Source: CAZRCZ01 sp964598765 | Lineage (GTDB): Bacteria > Sumerlaeota > Sumerlaeia > MVZB01 > JAJFLK01 | DNA length: 64,000 bases | Assembly (NCBI GenBank): GCA_964598765.1 | Contig: CAZRCZ010000008.1 | Location: forward strand, 62,001 to 126,000 | Direction: 5' to 3' | Part shown: positions 7,900-16,800 of the stretch, piece by piece | Layout: each line of letters opens with the position of its first letter | How positions within the stretch are numbered: the stretch's first letter is position 1 | The notes under the pieces: model-generated | Database searches by the model: none | The model's input: the letters and a program-made list of their open reading frames with translations, nothing else | Told to the model about the DNA's origin: nothing | Translations under genes and position numbers: made by a program

Positions 7900-10800
7900 A
7901 TGCCTGCGGATTCGGCCAAAACTTTGATTCGGACGACTTGGACGACGCGCGCGCGCCACCCCGCGCCGGTCGTTGCCTGCGTTCTTTCGTTTCTTTTTTT
8001 ACTTTCCGCCGCTTCGCTTCCCGCCCAAACAGTCTTCAGTCCGCCGGCGAAGGTGACGACGCATTCCGCTTCGCTTCCTTCCACGCCGGGTTTCTTGGTG
8101 ATTCCGGAACTGGCGACGGATGGGGCCGGGAATTGGATCACGATGTTCAATTTTAATGATCCAAGCGGGACCTTGGGACTCGGGACCGACTTCGACATGC
8201 TCTTTTCCCGCTACCCCCAAAATGGCGGCGGGTTCGCTCCGGTCTTCCCCGATCCGATCCCTCTGAATACCAACGCCTATGCCGACACCGGGGACGACGG
8301 GACAGCTTTCCTTTCCAGCATCCGGGCGGCCTCCAATGGGGCGGGAAGGTGGGTCGCGATTTGGGCATCCCGTCAGCCGACCCTTTACGACGACCAGAAC
8401 AACACGATCACGGTGGGAAGCGATTTGGACATTTTTGTCGCCTGTTCGGCGGACAACGGGCAGACGTGGACGCGACCCTTGCCGCTCAATAATGACGCGA
8501 CGACGGACGCCTCGGACGACTTCAATCCGGTGTTGCAAACCGACGGCATGGGAACGTGGGTGGCGGTTTGGAGCCGCCAAGCCGGCCTGCCGCCCGCGGT
8601 TGGCAATCTTTCCTACAGCATCGGCAACGACTGCGATTTGCTGATCGCGCGTTCGACGGACAATGGAATGCACTGGACGGAACCGGCCGTCTTGCACGCC
8701 CACACCCACGCCGGATGGGGGGACAACATTCCGCAGTTGGCGACCGACCGCGCGGGGCGATGGGTTCTGGCGTTCAACGTCGCCGAAGCCCCGAGCGTCA
8801 ACAATCAATTCGTGGGGCACGACATTTTGACGATGCGCTCCTCGGACGCGGGAGAGAATTGGACGACGGCCGCCTCGATCTTCGCGACCACGCCCACGTT
8901 GGAATCGAACAATTTCTTTCCGCATGTCGCCGCCGACGGGTTGGGCCAATGGATCATCGCTTGGAACGCGTCGGGGCAACTGGACGGGCAGGGAGGCGAC
9001 GGCGACATCGGCATCGTTCATTCGCTCGACGAATGGTCGACGTGGACCGAGCCGACGGGGTTGAATCCGGACTGGCAGACCGACAGTTTCTCGGATGGAA
9101 ACGTGGACTTGGCGGCGGATGGGCAGGGAAATTGGGTGGCGGTGTGGCAGAGATACGATCCGTCCCAGAGCGGTCTCTTGCATATTGATTATTCCCGCTC
9201 CCGGGACGACGGGATGAATTGGAGTCAACCGGCGTTGATTCATCCGTCGCTGGGGTCCGAAGTCGCCACGGACCAGTTGCCGCGCGTGGCGACTGACGCC
9301 TTGGGGCATTGGTTGGTGGTTTGGGACACGACGCCGGACAATCAGAATTATGACGTGTGGATGTCCTACAGCGCCAATCTGGACGTGACGCCGACCCCCA
9401 CGCCGACGCCGACTCCGTCTCCCACGCCCACCCCAAGCGGGACGGCGACGCCGACCCCGACGCATACGATCACGCCGACGCCGACCCGAACGGGAACACC
9501 GACGCCGACGCGCACGGCGACGATGACTCCCACGCCGACGCCGCGCAACGCGACGCTTTCGGCTTCCGCCGACACGTATATCAAAGGCGGCTCTCCCAAC
9601 GCCAACCAAGGAAGTTTGACGACAATCCATTTGCAACAAAGCGGCCCCAACCGGGGGCTTGTGGCGTTTGACCAAAGCGCTCTACTTTCCGCCGCCGGTT
9701 TCGACACGCTCCTTTCCGCCAAACTTCGGCTCTATGTCGCGTCGGTTTCCGGATGGATCTCGCAATACGTCGACATTCACCGGATGACGCAGGCGTGGAC
9801 TGAAGCGGGAGCGACGTGGAATTCGGCGAACGATCCGAACACGGCGAATTCGCTTGCCGAAGGGCAGTTGTGGGACATGACCACGATTGCGTATCTCCCG
9901 TATGTGGCTTCGCCGACCGCCATTGTATATGAAGGAACCTCGACGGGGGTCTGGCTGGAATGGGACGTCACGGCGGACGTTTCGGCGTTCTTGGCCGGGA
10001 CCGCGCCCAACGACGGGTGGTTGATTAAAAAAGATGACGAGGCTTTGGCGGGTTCCACGGATTACGCCTCGAAAGAAAACGCCACCACCGCCAATCGTCC
10101 CCAATTGGCCTTGAGTTTTTCGCCCCACGTCGGCCCGACGCCGACGGCCAGTCCGACGCCGACCTCGACGCCGGTGTCGGTGACGGTCACCCCTTCGGGC
10201 GACACTTATCTCAAAGGAGGCTCGCCCAATTCCAACCAAGGAAGCGAGACGATCCTGAATCTCCAACAAAGCGGACCCCATCGGGGTTTGCTCAAATTCA
10301 GTTCTTCGGCGGTAACGAACGGGATTGCCGGGCGGACGTTGCAGTCGGCCAAATTGCGTCTCTTTGTTTCGAGCAACGGTGGGAATTGGCCTGCGGGAGG
10401 TTTGGCGGTGGGGGTCCATCGGATGAAATCGTCGCCGAGTTGGCTTGAGGGTCCGACGGGGATCGGCGGAGCGACGTGGAACTGCGCGATTGATTTTAAT
10501 CTCACCGATTCCAGTAGCAGCGGCGGAGTTTTGTGGACGATGGGGGGAAGCGATTCGACCCTATGGCCCTATCTCGCCACCCCCACCTCGACGCTCGTTC
10601 AGAACAACAGTTCGCTTGTTTGGGAAGAGTGGGACGTGACGGCGGACATTGCCGGATATTTGAGCGGAACGGTTTCGGGATGGACGCCGGACAACGGATG
10701 GTTGATTAAGAAGGAAGACGAGACCAAGGCTGGACAGGTTGCTTTTTCCTCGCGGGAGGATGCGTATCCGGCGCAGTTGGTCTTGCAGGTGATTGCGATT

Positions 10801-13800
10801 CCGACCGCGACCCCCAGCCCGACGCGGAGCGCGACGCGGACGGCGACCCGCACGGCCACGGCAAGCCCGACGCGATCGGCCACGGCGTCCCCGACTCGAA
10901 CGGCGACCGCTACGCCGACGCGGACGATGACGGCGACTCCGACGCCGACGCGAACACCCACGCCGACGTTGACGCCCGAGGCGTTGGCGGCGTGCTTCAA
11001 TCCGCCGGTAGTCTTGGGAGCGAACAACGGCGGGAACGACATCACGCCGAAGCTGGCGACCGATGGGAACCATGATTGGGTGGCGGTATGGGCCTCGAAT
11101 AGTCCCGCTTTTGGCGGCTCTACGCAGGGGGAAGCGGCGGATTATGAAATCGTGGCGGCATATTCCGCCAACGACGGGGCGGGCTGGACGACGACGACGC
11201 TGAATTCCTACGCCCCGTTGGACATGGCGCTGGACAACGCGCCGCAGGTGGCGACCGACGGAGCCGGAACGTGGATGGCGGTTTGGAGTTCAAATTACGA
11301 TCTCCGCGCGCATCAAACGGGAACGGACCCCGACATTTTAGGGGCGATCTCAACCAACAACGGGGCCAGTTGGGGCGATCCCTTCACCATCAATTCGCTT
11401 GCGGCCGTGGACGATTCGACCGGAGACTACAATCCGCGGATCGCCACGGACCGCAATGGAAATTGGATCGTCGTGTGGGCGGCGGTGAATGATTCGGCGA
11501 CCACGACAACGCCTCCCAACTTGGGCAAAAGGACGGTTGAATTGCTCTACAGCAAATCCGCGGACAACGGCGCGCACTGGACCGATCAGGCGGTGCTCAA
11601 TTCCAACGCCGCGACCGACCCGCACGACAACGGCAACAACGGGATCACGGCGGCGGTGGACGACAGCGGGACGACCGGGACGTTCCTCGTTTTTTGGGAC
11701 AACAACAGCCGCGACGGGATCACCACGACGACGCAGACGCGGTCCGACGTTCTTTACGCCCGCTCGACCGATCACGGGGCGACGTGGTCCGACGCCCGTT
11801 CCCTTAATCCCAATCCCGCCGGAAGCGCGGGGCTGAACGGCGTTCCCGAATTGGCGACCGACGGACAAGGACGGTGGGTGGCGGCGTGGGTTTCAACGGA
11901 CAATCTGGACGGAACGACGACGACGCTCGGCACGCGCCACGCTCTGGTGGCCCGATCCCAAGACGACGGGACGACGTGGACCGCGCCGCGGTTTCTGAAT
12001 CTTTCGGCTCCGTTCAATCAGACGGGCGACGACGATTTTGTTCACGTTGCCACCAATGGACGCGGGAATTGGATGGCGGCGTGGAGTTCGACGGAGAATT
12101 TGACCGGACTGAATGGAAGCGACGGGGATATTTTCGCCGCCTTCTCGGGAGACAACGGCGAGTCGTGGACTTGGCCGACATTCGTGAATTCGGACGCCGA
12201 GGGGGACAATTATTTCGACGACCGCCCGTGGATCACGACCGACGCCAAGGGAGAGTGGCTCGTGGCGTGGCATTGCGCCACCGGAGGGCCGTCGGGCGTT
12301 TATGACGTGCGAATCGCGCGATCGGGGGCGTGCGGGGCGCAGGCCCGTTTGGTCGTTCATTCGGCCAACGAAAGCGACATTCGGGCCGCCCTCAATCCTC
12401 CCTTGGGCGGGCCAGTCGCGATTGCGGATTTAGGGGTGGCAATTACGTTGACGGAAACCTCGCCCGAGGCGCAAAACCCGGATCCGTTCAACACGCCGGC
12501 GGAGTTTGTTTTCACGCTTCCGACCGAGCCGCTCCACGTCGTTTTAACGCTGGAGTCGCCGCCGACGCATGACGGTTTGGTTTTCCGCGGCTGGTATCGG
12601 GCCGACACGTTGGCCGTGGAATCCACCGATCTTCGCACGACGGTCGGTCTCACGGAAGATTTGGGACTTTACGCCGTTTACGGACAACCGATCGTCGCGG
12701 TCCAATATCAATTGGGGGTCAGTTCGTCGCCCGCAAACGGCGTTGCGATCCAGACGAGCCTTGGGGATCATACGACTTTCTTCGCGCTTCCCTTTGACGC
12801 GCCGGCGTCGGTGACGCTGACGGCTCCGCCGACGGCCATTTTTAGCGGCGGCGCGCAAGGGAGTTTCCAAGCGTGGACCGAGAACAACGCGACGCTCACG
12901 ACCGACGCGACGGTCAACGTCAATGTTGACGGCTTGGTGAACGTCGTCGCCGTCTATCTCACTCCCACGCCGACGCCGACCCCGACGCCGGTTCCGGTTC
13001 TTCTTCACGTTCGGGCGCAAAAACTCGAATCCGGCGATCCGTTGAGCGAGACGGTTCATGTTTTGTCCCCCGACATCGAAGACCCGCCCCAAGCCGACGG
13101 CCTGACGCCGTTTGACCGGACCTATTTGACCCAAACCGCAGTGACGCTACTGGCGACCGAAGACACGACGCACAGCGCGGAACTCAAGTTCCTGCGTTGG
13201 GACCTCAATCCCCCGCCGCCGCCGCCGACGCCGACGCAAACCAATCCCAACGACGCGTGGACGTCGTGGACGTTCTTGACGATCGACGCCGAGACGACCG
13301 CGACGGCGATTTACGCCCAACCGTTGGCAACCCCCGTGCCGTTGACCATCAACGGCTCGCTCCGAACGCCCGTCATCGGCCAAAACATCAGCGACGTGCT
13401 TGACGCCTTGGCCAAACCCGCAATCGCTGTCGTTCCTGACCAAAACGGCGGTGTCAGCGAAGTCGTTCCGAACGTGACGCTTTCCTACGACATGCCCCGG
13501 CGCGTTCAGGTGGTCGCGCCGACGACCTACACCGCCCCGAATTACACCGGATCGTTCCTGTTTGATCATTGGATCGTGGACGGCGCGAGCCAAGACGCGA
13601 CGCCCGAGATTCCGGGGGATTCGCCCGCGACGGCGACGATTTCGACCGACACCTCGCACACGCTCGAAGCCGTTTATTTGCTCAACCCCGGCCCGCCGGT
13701 CTTCTGCAAGGATCGGCATTCGCCGGTCACGGCGTCGGATTTCCTCAACAACAACGCCCTCTTGGATTGTCAGAACGATTTCTCGGTGACGGAAAACGTC

Positions 13801-16800
13801 GCGAACGATGGGAAAGGACATTGGATTGCCGTTTGGACGGCGACTAATCCGATTCCGATCACCAACACGACTTCGGAGAACACGCTCAGTTCCCCGACCT
13901 TCCCCTATATCGCATTCACCACTTCGGGTGACAACGGCGAGACATGGTCCGCGCCCGCCAAGGCGGTTCTCCCCTCCGTGCAGGAGGGATCGGTTCCGTT
14001 CAAGGTTCCGAACAATCCGATGATCGCGACGAAGACCGACGGCGATCAGACGACGTGGGTCATGGCTTGGCTCTCCTATAATTATCCCGACGGAACGACG
14101 ATTCCGTGGAACTACGACCACCCCGACCAGAATTCTCCGCAAACCGCGGGGAACATACCCCCTTGGGTTGATTGGGACGTTTACGTCACGCGCTCGACCG
14201 ACATGGGCGCGACATGGAGTCCGGTCAAGAAAGCGGGCTTTAACATTCCGCTTTGGTTCCCGGAAAACTACGGCACGGTTCTCTCGCCGAGCTACGCGGA
14301 CAAGTTGCCCCCCGATCAGGACGGCTCGGGGGTCGGCTTCCTAGGGTTCGGGATGACGCTTCGCGCCGGAAAGGCCGGGCATTGGCTCTTGGGTTGGCCG
14401 ACGAACCAAGTTTTCGACGTGGACCTGACGAACCTTCAACAAGTGACGGACCAAACGCCGCAGGATCATCCCCGCCGCTCCAAGGGAGACGATTGGGACG
14501 TTGTTTATTCGATTTCGTCCGATGACGGCGATCACTGGACGCCGCAGACGCTCCTCAATCCGTGGGGAACCGAGGACAACAACACGGGGCCGGGGAACTG
14601 GCCCACCAACGACGGCAAGGCGCTCGCGAATTACGGCGTCGTTGTTCCCGGAAGAACCGACTTTGACGTTCAGGGCGACGGACAGGGAAATTGGGTCGCG
14701 GTTTGGGGATCGAATCAAAAGCTCGATCTCACCTGCAACACGCCGGACTGCCACGACTTCTACTACGCGATCTCGCAGGACGACGGCGCCACTTGGTCCT
14801 ATCCTCAGCTTCTGCGCCAAGGTTCCGCCCAACCGTTCATCTCCCCCGGAACGGGCTTTGAGCCGACCATCGCCACGAACGGCAAGGGGCTTTGGAAGGT
14901 GGCGTGGATCGGCGGACCGGATGTTGGCACGGGAGGCGCGGTCAATCCTCCGGGCATCGTCACCAAGCCGAAAAACTACCTCGGGCGGGTGCTGGAAGAG
15001 ATTTCGGTTTCCAGCGTCCAATTTAGCGACCTCAAGCAGGCGGTCGGCGCGCAAGGACCGAGTCCGTGGAGCGCGCCCGTGATCCTTCCGAGCGACGATC
15101 CGCTGGTTGACCGGGGCTTCGCGACCTCGGAAACGGCGCACGCGTTGCGGTTTGCCGGCGACGGGTTCGGCAACTGGACGCTGACGTGGGACATTCAGTC
15201 GCTTTTCTTTTTCTTCGTCGCCGACAGCGACGTTCTCTACGCCACGACCGCCGACGACGGGAAAACGTGGGCGCGTCCGCGGATCGTCTGCAAACCCAAC
15301 GTGAACCTGATTGATTTCGACACGCACACGTTCATCGCCACCGACCGGCGCGGCAAATGGGTGATGACGTGGGATTCCTACAAGGCGGATTATCCGTCGG
15401 AGGACGGGAGCGGACCGTTCATCAACGGACAAGTGAGCAGGAATCCGTGCCAAGGGTTGGATTGGGATATTCGGATGCAGGAATCCTCGCCGCTGGATCC
15501 GGCGCCCGTTCCCTCGCCGACGCCGACGCCCCAACCGACTCCGCAACCGACGCCCGTCCCGACGCCGAGCAAGGCGGTCATCAGCGCCAATCAGGATACG
15601 TATGTGGACAGTTCCGCGACGACCGTCAATCACGGAGCCGAGCCGAGCATGACGACGGCGGCTTCGACGGCGGGCGCGCAACGATCGCTGGTGGCGTTCG
15701 GCGTGACGGCGGTGGACGGCGCGCTGAATGACGCGGCGACGAACCATCTCGGTTTGCTCTCGGCCAAGCTTCGCCTTTATTATTCCGCGCGCGCCATCTC
15801 CGCGCCGACCAATGTTTCCGCGCATCTGTTCACGACGGGGTGGACCGAGGATCATGCGACGTGGGCGCAGTCCGACACGAGCGTGAATTGGGACATGGCC
15901 GGCAACGCGAACGATTCCGTTTATTTCTCCGCCCCCTCCGACACGCTTTCGCTTGACGAGAACACCTCGCCGACCGGTTGGCTCGAATGGGACGTCACTA
16001 ACGACGTCGCGGAGATTCACGCCGCCGACGCGACGCATTTCTACAGTTGGCTTATTCGCCTTGACGACGAAGCGGCCGCGGCGTCCCAATCGCTGACCTT
16101 CACGACCAAGGAGGGAGACGTTCTCACTTCTCCCCAACTGGTGATTCTGACGACCGATACGGTTGAGAAGGCGGTCAATTTCACGCTCGGGCCGGATTAT
16201 TCTCACGGCTGGACGTCGGGCGTCCTGCAGGGATCGGGCCTGAATTTCTCCGAGGGTCAGGGGTTGTGCATGGATGTCCCCGCCATGGGAAGCAATTTTG
16301 TCGGCTGGACCAGTTGGGACCCCGCCCATCCGGCAAACCACAAAGGCTACATTCCCTTGGTTCCCGATTCCGTCTATCGCGTCGGCGTCACGGCCTCGAC
16401 CGACGCGGTGACGACCGACACGATTCCGTATTGGGGAATCAAATATGACAACTTCTACGACAACGCCCACGGCAACACCTACGGCGGTCAGGCGACGTTC
16501 CTTGATGGGTCGGGGGGAGCAAATGGAATTGGAAGACCCAATGGCCGGACGGAGTTTGAGTTCTGGATCGCTCCCAACGCCGCGTTGACGCAATCGTGGA
16601 ACGGAACGGTTGATCCCTCGAACGGCGCGTTTGATCTCTCGACCGCCGCGTTCCGCGACATGAACCTGACGTTCTTCATTGACGACACCAACGAGGGAAT
16701 CCATGCCAGCCAGCGATCGGGCACGATTTGCGTGACGAATCTGCGCGTGGATCGGTTCGATATCAATGCCCTGACGGTCGCCGAGGTGGTTTACGACGCG

